From Paenibacillus peoriae KCTC 3763 (GTDB taxonomy: Bacteria; Bacillota; Bacilli; Paenibacillales; Paenibacillaceae), in NCBI RefSeq assembly GCF_000236805.1, contig NZ_AGFX01000048.1, positions 62,001 through 126,000 on the forward strand: a stretch of DNA of 64,000 nucleotides, in the 5' to 3' direction. The position numbers and the translations under genes are program-made. This document shows positions 1 to 8,373 of the stretch, piece by piece (position 1 is the first letter of the stretch; the number at the start of each line of letters is the position of its first letter). The notes beneath the pieces are model-generated. The model saw only the letters and a list, made by a program, of their open reading frames with translations, was not told where the DNA came from and searched no databases.

Positions 1-529
1 GATCGGCAATGAGGAGGTCGTATTGCGCAGTGCCTGGCGTCACGTATTTATTGAACTCCGTCTGACTTACTTTCGCCTGCACATTGGCCCAACTCTGTGG
101 TCTCCCCGGCAGCGCTTCATGAAAAGTCATCGTCACAATGCCACCGGATCTGCTCCAGTGGATAGCGCTATCGACGACATTTTTACGTTGTTCTGCTTCC
201 GTATCGGCAGATTGGCCAGAGATAGCTCCCATCTCATAGCCGTGCACACCCACATACGACTGACTGATTTTTTGGACCTTGTTATTTAATTCATCCGGAC
301 TTTCCAAATAATCATGCTGACCGGTGATTATTTTTTTCCCCGAGATGCTGAGTAAATAGCTGTATAGTTCACGGGCCTGAGTAGAAGCGTCCGAACTAAC
401 AGGCTGTAATGCAGCGGCATTCGCCACGGACAGGGATTCACCAAAACCGACGGGCAACAAAGAAAAAAGCATAACTACGGGGAGTGCATGACGTATCAGT
501 CGATACAGAGGAAAAAAATCGAATCTCAC
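1..529 (-). CDS. GH26-type secreted glycanase (beta-mannanase-like), N-terminal part only
   Basis: Partial gene: 176 codons read from a GTG at 529 to the window edge without a stop. The first ~35 residues are a signal peptide (basic start, hydrophobic PVVMLFSLLPVGFG, then SVANAAA). The mature part carries ITGQHDYLESP and later GGIVTMTFHEALPG, which resemble the start of the barrel and the beta-strand ending in F-H in family GH26 mannanases. A GH26 enzyme would cut mannan-like glycans outside the cell. It follows the EPS operon, so EPS trimming or release is the inferred role. The start is chosen by GGAAG seven bases upstream of GTG, lying inside the c-di-GMP riboswitch P1 region. The catalytic glutamates lie partly beyond the window, so activity cannot be judged. 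Confidence 0.72.
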   Translation of the reverse strand, partial: MRFDFFPLYRLIRHALPVVMLFSLLPVGFGESLSVANAAALQPVSSDASTQARELYSYLLSISGKKIITGQHDYLESPDELNNKVQKISQSYVGVHGYEMGAISGQSADTEAEQRKNVVDSAIHWSRSGGIVTMTFHEALPGRPQSWANVQAKVSQTEFNKYVTPGTAQYDLLIAD

Positions 530-778
530 TTTTGCTCTTCCTTTCGGTAGCCAGGCTGCCATCCCCACGGAAGGCCCTTTAGCTTTGCGTACCTACCTTT
601 CGACAGGGCTGCGTTTATCGTTGGAAGGAGTTTGGATTCCTTCTTACCCTAAGTATCGACTTTTTTTTACCAAAATTTAATAGGTAATGTGCATGAGTTT
701 ACAGATTTTCGCGCATTTTCGACAGTCTGGGCTATAAATATTCATCAATTCGTCTTTTTTTCATTTTTATGAAGAAAT
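530..778. other. Intergenic region between manC and the GH26 gene
   Basis: About 250 bases. The half nearest the GH26 gene is the riboswitch. The remaining AT-rich half, up to the end of manC, should hold the promoter of the riboswitch transcript, but no convincing -35/-10 pair and no strong terminator for manC were found. Confidence 0.5.
537..627 (-). ncRNA. Cyclic-di-GMP-I (GEMM-I) riboswitch
   Basis: Read on the minus strand the segment contains CCCTGTCGAAAGG (GAAA tetraloop hairpin), then ACGCAAAGC, then GGGCCT, and at the 3' end GATGGCAGCC-TGGCTACCGAA. These are the conserved blocks of the GEMM-I class in the right order and spacing. The flanks CTTCC (623-627) and GGAAG (537-541) can pair as P1, and GGAAG is also the ribosome binding site of the GTG at 529. 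Ligand-stabilised P1 would therefore hide the ribosome binding site, which suggests translational OFF control. An upstream AAGAAGGAA (638-646) could instead pair with the CTCCTTCC arm. The aptamer call is firm; the direction of control is inference. Confidence 0.93.
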
Positions 779-2155
779 TTATGAAATAAATTGGTGACGA
801 GAAATATCATTCCAATTCATGCAAAAACGTACAATATCCTCCTCGACCAGCTCAGACCCCGTCTGCACCTCAATCAAATCCACATCGGTCACGGCCAAAA
901 TGCTATGCTTCGTTCCTTCAGGAATGCGCACGACATCACCAGCCTTCACCTTGTGCAGCTTTTCATTCAAAATAACTTCCGCTTCACCACTGATAATGGT
1001 CCAGATTTCACTGCGTTTGAAATGCAGCTGGTAGCTGATATTTTTACCTTTGTGCACGCGGATTCGTTTGGTCAGCACTTCGTTGCCTTCATCGTACTTT
1101 ACATAATCCACAACCCGATACTGCCCCCAACGGCGCTCCTCGTACATCGGGCGCTGATCATGAGCCTTAAGCACTTCCTTAATGCGTGGGCTTTCCGCCT
1201 TGTTGGTCACAAGAATGCCGTCCGGGCTGGCGGCAACAATGAGATCATTCGTCCCGATAATCGCCACAGGAATATCCAGCTCGTTAATGAGACTTGTGTT
1301 GACGCAATCCTCCGTTACTACCCCTCTACCCACTTGCTGATTGGACATTTCCTCTGTGAGCGTATTCCAGGTTCCGAGATCCTTCCAGAATCCATCATAC
1401 GGAAGAACCACAATGTTCTTCTCCTTCTCGACTACTTCATAGTCAAAGCTGATTTTTTCCAGAGATGCGTATTGCTTTTGCATTTCTTCATAGTTCAGCG
1501 GTAAACCCTTGGCTGCCAAGATATCAAGCAAATAGCTTAATTTGAATGCAAAAACCCCGCAGTTCCATAGAGCATTGCGTTCAATTAGACGCTCCGCCTG
1601 CTCACGGTCGGGTTTCTCTTGAAAATGGCTCACTTCGCGGTAGCCTGTGCTACCTTGGGTGGCATCGTTTTTCGGAATAATATAACCATATTTCTCAGAT
1701 GGATAGGAAGGGACGACCCCAATTAATGCAAGCTTGCCTTCACTCTCCTGAAGTGTGTGCTCCAACTGGGCGACTGTCGCAAAGAAAGCATCCTCTACAT
1801 AAGGATCTACAGGCAATATAGCAATAATTTCATCAGGTGAAACACCAGCGATGGAATATAGATAAGTCGCTGTCAGCGCAATTGCAGGAAAGGTATCTCT
1901 ACGTTCCGGCTCAACAATGATACGTGTATTATGTCCGACCTGACTCTGGATCATTTCGACCTGTGCTCTCCCTGTCGCAATGAACGAGGACTCAGATAAT
2001 TGGTTGTCCCCCAACTGTCTCCATACCCGCTGCACCATAGATTCCGAAATCCCCTCCGGGCTCTCCAGTACCTTTAAAAATTGTTTGGAACGGGAATCAT
2101 TGGACAAAGGCCATAATCTTTTACCGGAACCACCAGACAAAAGTACGAGCTTCAT
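779..2155 (-). CDS. manC: Mannose-1-phosphate guanylyltransferase with C-terminal PMI-like cupin
   Basis: This 458-residue protein has the length of bifunctional GDP-mannose pyrophosphorylase/phosphomannose isomerases. The nucleotidyltransferase signature LLSGGSGKRLWPLS is at the N-terminus with SKQFL just after it, and EKP near residue 180. Residues ~340-450 form a cupin (GKNISYQLHFKRSEIW, then GDVVRIPEGTKHS). Canonical type II PMI cupins carry a H-H-H-R-x-E-H motif; here it reads H-F-K-R-S-E-I, so isomerase activity is doubtful. The first activity makes GDP-mannose from Man-1-P and GTP for the EPS glycosyltransferases. GGAG lies ahead of the ATG. It is separated from ugd by a 570-base repeat-rich gap and may have its own transcript. 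Confidence 0.93.
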   Translation of the reverse strand: MKLVLLSGGSGKRLWPLSNDSRSKQFLKVLESPEGISESMVQRVWRQLGDNQLSESSFIATGRAQVEMIQSQVGHNTRIIVEPERRDTFPAIALTATYLYSIAGVSPDEIIAILPVDPYVEDAFFATVAQLEHTLQESEGKLALIGVVPSYPSEKYGYIIPKNDATQGSTGYREVSHFQEKPDREQAERLIERNALWNCGVFAFKLSYLLDILAAKGLPLNYEEMQKQYASLEKISFDYEVVEKEKNIVVLPYDGFWKDLGTWNTLTEEMSNQQVGRGVVTEDCVNTSLINELDIPVAIIGTNDLIVAASPDGILVTNKAESPRIKEVLKAHDQRPMYEERRWGQYRVVDYVKYDEGNEVLTKRIRVHKGKNISYQLHFKRSEIWTIISGEAEVILNEKLHKVKAGDVVRIPEGTKHSILAVTDVDLIEVQTGSELVEEDIVRFCMNWNDISRHQFIS

Positions 2156-2466
2156 AACTCTCCACTTCCTCTCTAAAATGTATGGGTGATCGGATGGTGC
2201 AAGGTTGAGTAGCCCGCTACGGGCTGGATTTGATCTTACGATCGCTGTTGCCGTGGGATTCTTCGGATTATATAAGACATTTGATTGTAAGAATCCCTCG
2301 TCAAAGGCGACCGCTATCGCTTCTCCAGATTCAAATCCATCCCTGCGCTACTCAAAAATGCATCATGCCGATCATACCGTTTATTGCAAAAGGCACGACC
2401 GGACATTATTAAGTCCGGTTAGCCTGTTAGCGCTCACGCGCTCGGCTCAGCCGTGTGGCGTGCTTG

Positions 2467-2505
2467 ATCGTAAGGAGCGGCTTCAACTGTGCCGCTCCTT
2501 ACGAT
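2467..2505. repeat. Perfect 15-bp inverted repeat (hairpin)
   Basis: The arms at 2467-2481 and 2491-2505 are exact reverse complements (ATCGTAAGGAGCGGC) around a 9-base loop. There is no T tract on either side, so this is not a standard intrinsic terminator. It may be an RNA-stability hairpin or part of a dispersed repeat. Confidence 0.75.
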
Positions 2506-2570
2506 ACGCCCTTCCTGCTCCCACCCCATAAGGTGGGAGGTTAAAAATCGTGACTCCACGGCGGAAAACA

Positions 2571-2705
2571 GCGGAGCGGGCAGAATTGTTCTGAAGAAGC
2601 GGCAGCGTTTGCCTTTATCCCCGGATTTTAACCTTTGAATGTTTTACACAATCAAGAAAATCTGGGGGTAACAGCAATCGGAAGAACAATCTGCACGCGT
2701 AGCGC
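2571..2705. repeat. Long imperfect inverted repeat (~135 bp)
   Basis: The left arm (2571-2630) begins GCGGAGCGGGCAGAATTGTTCT and ends CCCCGGATTTT. The right arm (2656-2705) begins AAAATCTGGGGGT and ends AGAACAATCTGCACGCGTAGCGC. The arms are reverse complements with scattered mismatches around a ~25-base AT-rich centre. No transposase is encoded. Possible identities are a MITE-like element, a REP-like palindrome or a structured RNA processing site. Confidence 0.7.
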
Positions 2706-2729
2706 CTCCACCCCCGCCACACTCACTTT

Positions 2730-4058
2730 TTAAGCTTCCACCTTATCCCGATTCCACCCGCTCATCCGCGGACGACCCACGGAGTAGTATTCCAGCCCGG
2801 AGCTTTGAATCTGATCCTCTGTGAATACGTTACGACCGTCAATCAGAACAGGCTTGTGCAAAAGAGAAGACAGCTGTACGAGATCGACTTTTTTGAACTC
2901 TTCCCAATCTGTCAGCAAGCACACGGCATCGCTTCCTTCAGCGGCTTGCTGCGGCGAGGAGCACCATACAATATTCGGGTGATTCACACGCTCCCTGAAT
3001 TTATCCATCGCAATCGGATCATACAGCTTCACAATAGCGCCTGCCTGAATGAGCGTTTCTACAATTTCCAGCGCCGGTGCTTCACGAATGTCGTCTGTAT
3101 TCGGCTTGAAGGCCAAGCCCCAAATACCGATCGGCACGCCATGCAGCTGACCCAGTGATTCACGCAGCTTGGATACGATCATGAAGCGCTGGTCAGTGTT
3201 CACCTCGACCACCGATTTTAACAATTTAAATTCATAGTCTACATTACCCGCAATTTGGATGAGCGCATTCGTATCTTTCGGGAAGCAGGAACCCCCGTAC
3301 CCGATACCTGCTTGCAGGAAAGAGGAGCCAATTCGTTTGTCCATCCCCATACCGTCAGCCACGCAGGTTACGTCCGCGCCAACCTTTTCGCAAATATTGG
3401 CAATTTCATTAATGAATGAAATTTTGGTTGCCAGAAATGCGTTGGATGCATATTTAATCATTTCAGCACTGCGGATATCCGTCACATAGATTTTATCCGT
3501 GAACACCTGATGCAGGGTAACCATCGTTTCACGCAGCCCTGCATTGTCCAAACCAATAATGATGCGATCCGGGTGAAGCGTATCGTTGATGGCAGAGCCC
3601 TCTCTCAGAAATTCCGGAGCGGATACGATGTCGAAGGAGAAATTCGTATGATGGGCCACGACGTCTTTGATCTTCTCGTTTGTTCCGACAGGTACAGTAC
3701 TCTTGGTCATAATAATCTTGTACCCGTTCATCGCTTTCCCGACATCGGCAGCCGCCTGCTCAATGTAAGACAGATTCGCCTCACCGTTAGCCAGAGAAGG
3801 TGTACCTACCGCCAAAATAACGATATCCGAACGACGGACCGCATCGGTCAAATCCGAGGTGAACTCCAAACGGCCAGCTTCCAGATTCAGCGAGATCAAT
3901 TCCTCAATACCAGGTTCATAAATCGGAGATTCCGCGCGGTTCAGCATGTCGATTTTATACTGCTCCAGATCGACACATATCACCTCATTACCTTTGTGTG
4001 CAAAACATACGCCCGAGACGAGCCCAACATATCCAGTACCGATTACAGCCAGCTTCAT
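2730..4058 (-). CDS. ugd: UDP-glucose 6-dehydrogenase
   Basis: This enzyme oxidises UDP-glucose to UDP-glucuronate with two NAD+, feeding uronic acid into the EPS. The N-terminal Rossmann motif GTGYVGLVSG lies at residues ~7-16 of the chosen start. The catalytic cysteine is in GYGGSCFPKDT (about Cys258), and the C-terminal UDP-binding domain has GLAFKPNTDDIREAP. The ORF could begin at 4067, but AGGAGG would then touch that ATG; the ATG at 4058 has the same site nine bases away and starts MKLAVIGTG. The upstream glycosyltransferase stops at 4064, so the two are translationally close. With galU in the same operon the whole route from Glc-1-P to UDP-GlcA is present. Confidence 0.95.
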   Translation of the reverse strand: MKLAVIGTGYVGLVSGVCFAHKGNEVICVDLEQYKIDMLNRAESPIYEPGIEELISLNLEAGRLEFTSDLTDAVRRSDIVILAVGTPSLANGEANLSYIEQAAADVGKAMNGYKIIMTKSTVPVGTNEKIKDVVAHHTNFSFDIVSAPEFLREGSAINDTLHPDRIIIGLDNAGLRETMVTLHQVFTDKIYVTDIRSAEMIKYASNAFLATKISFINEIANICEKVGADVTCVADGMGMDKRIGSSFLQAGIGYGGSCFPKDTNALIQIAGNVDYEFKLLKSVVEVNTDQRFMIVSKLRESLGQLHGVPIGIWGLAFKPNTDDIREAPALEIVETLIQAGAIVKLYDPIAMDKFRERVNHPNIVWCSSPQQAAEGSDAVCLLTDWEEFKKVDLVQLSSLLHKPVLIDGRNVFTEDQIQSSGLEYYSVGRPRMSGWNRDKVEA

Positions 4059-4063
4059 TCCGT

Positions 4064-5164
4064 TCATCCTCCTTTTAGAAAGTTCACATAGGCTTGCTCT
4101 ACATACTTTTTCAATTGATCCTTGAACGTATTTTCATCAAATTTACGGGCATGGGTGATGATGTCATCCACATTCCATGCATGCTGCTCGACCCTGGCGA
4201 CTGCTTCCAGCACATCGTCCACCTCATGCTTGCGGAAAAACACACCGTTCACATTAGGGACAATAGTATCCAGCGCGCCTCCGCCCTGAAAAGCGATGAC
4301 AGGCCGTCCGGCTGCATTCGCCTCCAAAGGCGTAATACCGAAGTCCTCTTCTCCCGGAAAAACGAGCGCCCGGCATTCTGCCATCAGCCTGTTAACCTCT
4401 TGGTCCTCAAGCCTGCCGAGAAACTCAATGTTCGGGGAAGCCATAGCCTCCAGCCTTTTACGGTCCGGTCCTTCACCGACAATGCGCAGCTTGAGACCGT
4501 TGCGTTTGAATGCCTCGATCGCCAGATCGATGCGCTTGTAGGACACCAATCGGGATACGATCAGGTAATAATCACCGATGCTTGCAGCGCGTTCGAAACG
4601 GGACGTATTAATAGGAGGGAAAATAACATCCGCCTCCCGTTGGTAATAGTGCAGAATTCTCCGCTTGACGACGGAAGAATTGGCGACAAACTGGTCTACG
4701 TTGCGAGAAGTTTTGGCATCCCATGTTTTCAACCGATTCATGTACAGCTTGAGCATGCTTTTGAGCAGGTTGGATTTGGACTGCCGGGCCATATATGTAT
4801 CGTAATCCCAGGCAAACCTCATCGGTGTGTGACAATAACAAATGTGAAACGTATGTTTAGGTACCTGGATGCTTTTCATAAATGCGCTGCTGGAGCTTAA
4901 CACAATGTCGAAATCCCTAAAATCAAAATCACGGATAGCGATGGGATACAGCGGCAGCACTCCTTTGAAATTGGCCTTCACTCCCGGGAGGTTCTGCAGC
5001 CAGGTGGCTCTAATATCCGCATCCTTCAAGTTGCTCGACAGGCGTTCGTCGCTGAACACCGTTGTGAAGATCGGAGCCTCCGGATACATATCGTGGAATA
5101 CCTCTACCACCCTTTCTGCCCCGCCCATTTGGATTAAGTAATCGTGTGCTATCGCTATTTTCAT
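4064..5164 (-). CDS. GT4-family glycosyltransferase (mannosyltransferase-like)
   Basis: A 366-residue GT-B enzyme. The N-terminus MKIAIAHDYLIQMGGAERVV is the pattern of WbaZ-type GT4 transferases. The C-terminal half contains RLVSYKRIDLAIEAF and the EX7E nucleotide-sugar motif in PGEEDFGITPLEANAAGRP. It should add one sugar, possibly from GDP-mannose, to the lipid-linked EPS repeat unit at the inner membrane face. ATG 5164 is preferred because AAAGG lies nine bases upstream, whereas the ATG at 5173 is immediately after it. Donor and acceptor cannot be deduced from sequence. Confidence 0.88.
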   Translation of the reverse strand: MKIAIAHDYLIQMGGAERVVEVFHDMYPEAPIFTTVFSDERLSSNLKDADIRATWLQNLPGVKANFKGVLPLYPIAIRDFDFRDFDIVLSSSSAFMKSIQVPKHTFHICYCHTPMRFAWDYDTYMARQSKSNLLKSMLKLYMNRLKTWDAKTSRNVDQFVANSSVVKRRILHYYQREADVIFPPINTSRFERAASIGDYYLIVSRLVSYKRIDLAIEAFKRNGLKLRIVGEGPDRKRLEAMASPNIEFLGRLEDQEVNRLMAECRALVFPGEEDFGITPLEANAAGRPVIAFQGGGALDTIVPNVNGVFFRKHEVDDVLEAVARVEQHAWNVDDIITHARKFDENTFKDQLKKYVEQAYVNFLKGG

Positions 5165-5192
5165 CTGAATCATCCTTTAACGCGAATGTCGG

Positions 5193-6341
5193 TCAGACTC
5201 CTGCCAACAAACCCTTATAGTAATGAACTATATCCTTAACCGTGTTCTCGATGACAAAATGCTGCTTGACTCGTTCCATCCCTTTCTCACCCATCTGCTG
5301 ACGCTCCTGTGGATGCTCCAGCATCCAGCGGATGGCCGTCTCCAGCTTGGCTGGGTCGCCCGGTTCAATGAGAAGCCCGGTTTCGCCCGGCACCACGGTT
5401 TCCTTGGGTCCACCCTCATTTGAGGCAATCACTGGCAGACCTGCGGCCATGCCCTCAATAATGACCTGACCGAATGGTTCCGGTGTAATAGAGGTGTGGA
5501 TCAGCAAATCACAGCGCTGCATCAAGCCTTGAATGTCATCGACATGTCCCAGCAGCTTGACGTTATCCAGCCCGTATTCGCGCATCGTGGATTCCAAACG
5601 GCTTTTATATTCCTCTTCACCGAACAGGGCATCTCCGGCCAGCCAGAATTTAACTCGCTTATCCGGTAAAAAGGAGCGGGCTGCTTCCAGCAAAATATGC
5701 TGTCCCTTCCATTCCGCCAGTCTGCCGACCAGTACGACGTTAAACGAGTCATCGCTCCGTGGATTTGCAGACGCATCACGAGCCGTGATAGCTTTGGCAA
5801 AAGCGGAGTAGACGACGAGCGTCTTTTTGTCCGGGGGCAGCTCCAGCGCACTCAGCGTGGATTTGGAATTGGCAATGACCCCATTGGGCAAAAAACGCGA
5901 CATCAGCCGGATGCCTTTGGCTACGATCGGCTTTAGATAAGGTGGACCAATGTGGTCACGGATGTGCCAGATCAAGGGAAGCTTTGCCGACTTGGCAGCT
6001 ACTGCACCATACAGCGCGGACTTGAGCGAATTGGTGTGAACACACACGACCTTTTCCTCGCGGAGCAAGGGCGCAAGTTTTCTGCCGTAAGCCAGCAGTC
6101 GATAGGCTGCCGCAGGCGCACCCAGATTCACAGCGTTCCGTCCCCGATTGCGAATCGAATCGTCCAGTGGAACGATACGCACATCGATATCACGCTGCCT
6201 GAGCCGATCTGCCAGATCGCCCTCCTCCGCCAAAATGACAAGCGGGTCGATATGTTCCCCGATATTCGTCAGGATGTTATACAACGCGACCTCACCACCA
6301 CTCCATCTTGCCGTATGGTCGATATAAGCCACTCTCATCAT
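5193..6341 (-). CDS. GT4-family glycosyltransferase
   Basis: A 382-residue GT-B glycosyltransferase: glycine-rich N-terminal loop (HTARWSGGEVAL), interdomain segment VVLVGRLAEWKGQHILLEAA, and the EX7E motif in TPEPFGQVIIEGMAAGLPV followed by GGPKE. It is one of three neighbouring GT4 genes and should extend the EPS repeat unit. The first codons overlap the end of the upstream gene by four bases, so the two are probably translationally coupled. Two consecutive ATGs make the exact start uncertain by one codon. Sugar specificity is unknown. Confidence 0.87.
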   Translation of the reverse strand: MMRVAYIDHTARWSGGEVALYNILTNIGEHIDPLVILAEEGDLADRLRQRDIDVRIVPLDDSIRNRGRNAVNLGAPAAAYRLLAYGRKLAPLLREEKVVCVHTNSLKSALYGAVAAKSAKLPLIWHIRDHIGPPYLKPIVAKGIRLMSRFLPNGVIANSKSTLSALELPPDKKTLVVYSAFAKAITARDASANPRSDDSFNVVLVGRLAEWKGQHILLEAARSFLPDKRVKFWLAGDALFGEEEYKSRLESTMREYGLDNVKLLGHVDDIQGLMQRCDLLIHTSITPEPFGQVIIEGMAAGLPVIASNEGGPKETVVPGETGLLIEPGDPAKLETAIRWMLEHPQERQQMGEKGMERVKQHFVIENTVKDIVHYYKGLLAGV

Positions 6342-7525
6342 TTCGCTGCCGCCTTTCTGTCAAGGACCTGCCGGAACACATCTTCCACCTGCTCCGCTAC
6401 ATGTCCCCACGTATATTTGCTCAGCACATGGTCCCGGCACTCCTCAGCATTCGGAAGGAGTTCAGGATGATCCAGCACACGCAGCAGCCCCTGAGCAATG
6501 GCCCCGCTGTCTGTTCCCTGGAACAATAGCCCGGGGCGGAATCCTCTTAAAATCTCCTTGTTGCCGCCCACAGGGGTAGCCAACACCGGCAGCCCTGAAG
6601 CCATCGCCTCCACCGTGATCAGACCAAAGCCCTCCAGCGCCTGTGTCGGCACAACGAATAGATTTGAAGCCTGATGATACAGCGGAAGCTCCTCATCCGA
6701 CACATAGCCGAGCAGCCTTACATGGTTCTGAAGGTTGTATTCAGCCACCTTGGAAGCCAGTTCCTCCATCAAGGGGCCTTTCCCCCCTATCAGCAGCAGA
6801 TGATCAGGATGACGCTCGGTTACCCGTCGCCATGCTTCGAGCAGCTGCAGCAGTCCCATTCGGTTAACAAGTCGACGGACGGTCAGCACAATCGTCGCAT
6901 TTTGTGGCAAATTCAACCGTTCCCGCACCGCTCCCCGATTCTCTGCCGGATGGAACCTTTCTACATTCGCCGCACCCGGAATGATATGGATTTTGCTAAG
7001 CGGAACCTTATAGTACTCATGCAAAATATCCCGAAAGGTCTCGCTCAGCACTATAAATTTGTCTGCCAAACCATAGGCCTTCATCTCAATGGATTTAGCC
7101 ATTGTCGTTTTCAGCAGATGCTTGAGGCCCTGCCCTTCGATCTTCATTTCCTCTGTCCACGGGCCGTGGAAGGTAGTAACTACGGGAATCCCGCGTTTTT
7201 TCGCCTCCAGCGCCGGTCCGACACCATAGGGGGCAAAATGGGAATACAGCACATCCACCGGTTGCTTGTCGAACAGCTCTGCTGCATATTTTTGCATGAG
7301 ATCTCTACGCTTCCAAATGGATTGCTGCTTGCTCCCAATCGAATGAATTCGGATACGGCCTTGCGCCTGCGGCTGCTCGTCAGTACAGATCAAAGCATCC
7401 AGCGTATTGCGCTCTGCCGTCAGCTGCTCACAGATGGATTTGAAATACGTGTTTAGCCCCCCTGGCTGCAGGGACGGCCAGCTAAGCCCCGTTGCCGCAA
7501 TCCGAAAACCGTTATTGTACGACAT
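6338..7525 (-). CDS. GT4-family glycosyltransferase
   Basis: A GT-B glycosyltransferase of 395 residues from the ATG at 7525 (MSYNNGFRIAATG). AAGGAG lies nine bases upstream of that ATG; a longer frame from 7567 would overlap the previous gene far more and lacks a site. Domain marks are the N-terminal GGLNTYF loop, VLTVRRLVNRMGLLQLLEA, and EX7E in EGFGLITVEAMASGLPV with GGNKE after it. It overlaps the upstream GT2 gene by 14 bases and the downstream GT4 gene by four, typical of a tightly coupled operon. It probably adds one residue of the EPS repeat unit. Confidence 0.87.
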   Translation of the reverse strand: MSYNNGFRIAATGLSWPSLQPGGLNTYFKSICEQLTAERNTLDALICTDEQPQAQGRIRIHSIGSKQQSIWKRRDLMQKYAAELFDKQPVDVLYSHFAPYGVGPALEAKKRGIPVVTTFHGPWTEEMKIEGQGLKHLLKTTMAKSIEMKAYGLADKFIVLSETFRDILHEYYKVPLSKIHIIPGAANVERFHPAENRGAVRERLNLPQNATIVLTVRRLVNRMGLLQLLEAWRRVTERHPDHLLLIGGKGPLMEELASKVAEYNLQNHVRLLGYVSDEELPLYHQASNLFVVPTQALEGFGLITVEAMASGLPVLATPVGGNKEILRGFRPGLLFQGTDSGAIAQGLLRVLDHPELLPNAEECRDHVLSKYTWGHVAEQVEDVFRQVLDRKAAAK

Positions 7526-8351
7526 AGCTGGTTTCTCCTTTCTGATCGGTCTGTCCGTCATCCACAATCTTTAACTTTTTTCGCCGCTTGGTCAGCTCAT
7601 AATGCTTGAAGCAGACGAGAAACTCATACATCACCCAGAAGACCGCCACGGCAAATCCTGCCAGCCCTTTACGGTATAAGCCCTGAACAAAATACTTCTG
7701 AACGAAGCGGGCAGGAGGCCGCAGCAGCAGTCTGGTAATCCGAAAGGATTTGCCTTTGTTAAATGCCGTCTCTGCTTCCAGATCCGTATATTTGTTAAAA
7801 CGTGTCATATGATCGCTGATGCTGCGGAAGCCGTAGTGCCATAGCACCCCGTCCAGATTGACAGTCTGGGAAGAAGCTACATCCGGCATTTCATGAACAA
7901 GACTGTTCGTAATGCCATAAATACGCCGATTGTACAGACGAACGAGGTATTCGCCTTTGTTCATCCATTTGCCGAGAAAATCACCAATCCGAAACACGGA
8001 ATATGCTCTGGCCGGATCATGGAGTGTTTCCTTCACCTTCAGTAAATCTCCAAGCAGCTCTGCATCCACCACCTCGTCCGTATCAATCAGGAAAATCCAA
8101 TCAAATTCCGCTTTGTCAACACCGAACATGCGCTGCTTAGCATAGCCCGGCCACGGGTTGGAAAACACCCGACAGCCCAATGATTCAGCTACCTGAATCG
8201 TATTGTCCTTGCTCCCCCCGTCAATGACGACGATATCGTCCGCAAAGGGCTTGCAGGATTTAATGGCAGCCGAAATGCGGATGCCGTCATCCTGAGCGAT
8301 AATAACTACGGATATCCGATTGTCCGCGGGAACGCTAGACATGTGGTTCAT
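7512..8351 (-). CDS. GT2-family glycosyltransferase (KdtX/WaaE-like)
   Basis: A 279-residue inverting glycosyltransferase with a GT-A fold. ISVVIIAQDDGIRI forms the first strand, DDIVVIDGGSKDNT the nucleotide loop, and FLIDTDEVVDAELL the DXD metal site. The C-terminal ~80 residues are basic with a hydrophobic stretch (GFAVAVFWVMYEFLVCF), suggesting membrane association. This architecture is known for beta-glycosyltransferases that act on lipid-linked sugars. AAGGAGG lies nine bases before the ATG. It follows the flippase gene in the operon. Donor sugar unknown. Confidence 0.85.
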   Translation of the reverse strand: MNHMSSVPADNRISVVIIAQDDGIRISAAIKSCKPFADDIVVIDGGSKDNTIQVAESLGCRVFSNPWPGYAKQRMFGVDKAEFDWIFLIDTDEVVDAELLGDLLKVKETLHDPARAYSVFRIGDFLGKWMNKGEYLVRLYNRRIYGITNSLVHEMPDVASSQTVNLDGVLWHYGFRSISDHMTRFNKYTDLEAETAFNKGKSFRITRLLLRPPARFVQKYFVQGLYRKGLAGFAVAVFWVMYEFLVCFKHYELTKRRKKLKIVDDGQTDQKGETSYVVQ

Positions 8352-8373
8352 TAGCGGGTGCCTCCTTCTTTAT

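Larger units (their letters stand above)
2156..2729. repeat. Repeat- and hairpin-rich intergenic region between ugd and manC
   Basis: No convincing gene is present. It carries a 9-bp stem (2255-2263 with 2289-2297), a perfect 15-bp stem with a 9-base loop (2467-2481 with 2491-2505), an 8-bp stem (2518-2525 with 2532-2539), and a long imperfect inverted repeat of about 135 bp (2571-2705). The block CTTACGATC also recurs in both orientations (near 2235, 2467 and 2499). The layout resembles dispersed intergenic repeat elements of Paenibacillus genomes; the copy number cannot be seen from one window. Confidence 0.6.

Noticed and set aside
23-289. Plus-strand ORF at the window start
   Set aside because: It is the complement of the GH26-like gene, which has a signal peptide, family motifs and a riboswitch in front.
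2205-2531. Plus-strand ORF of 108 codons in the manC-ugd gap
   Set aside because: It runs through several palindromes, has no ribosome binding site and no protein-like pattern.
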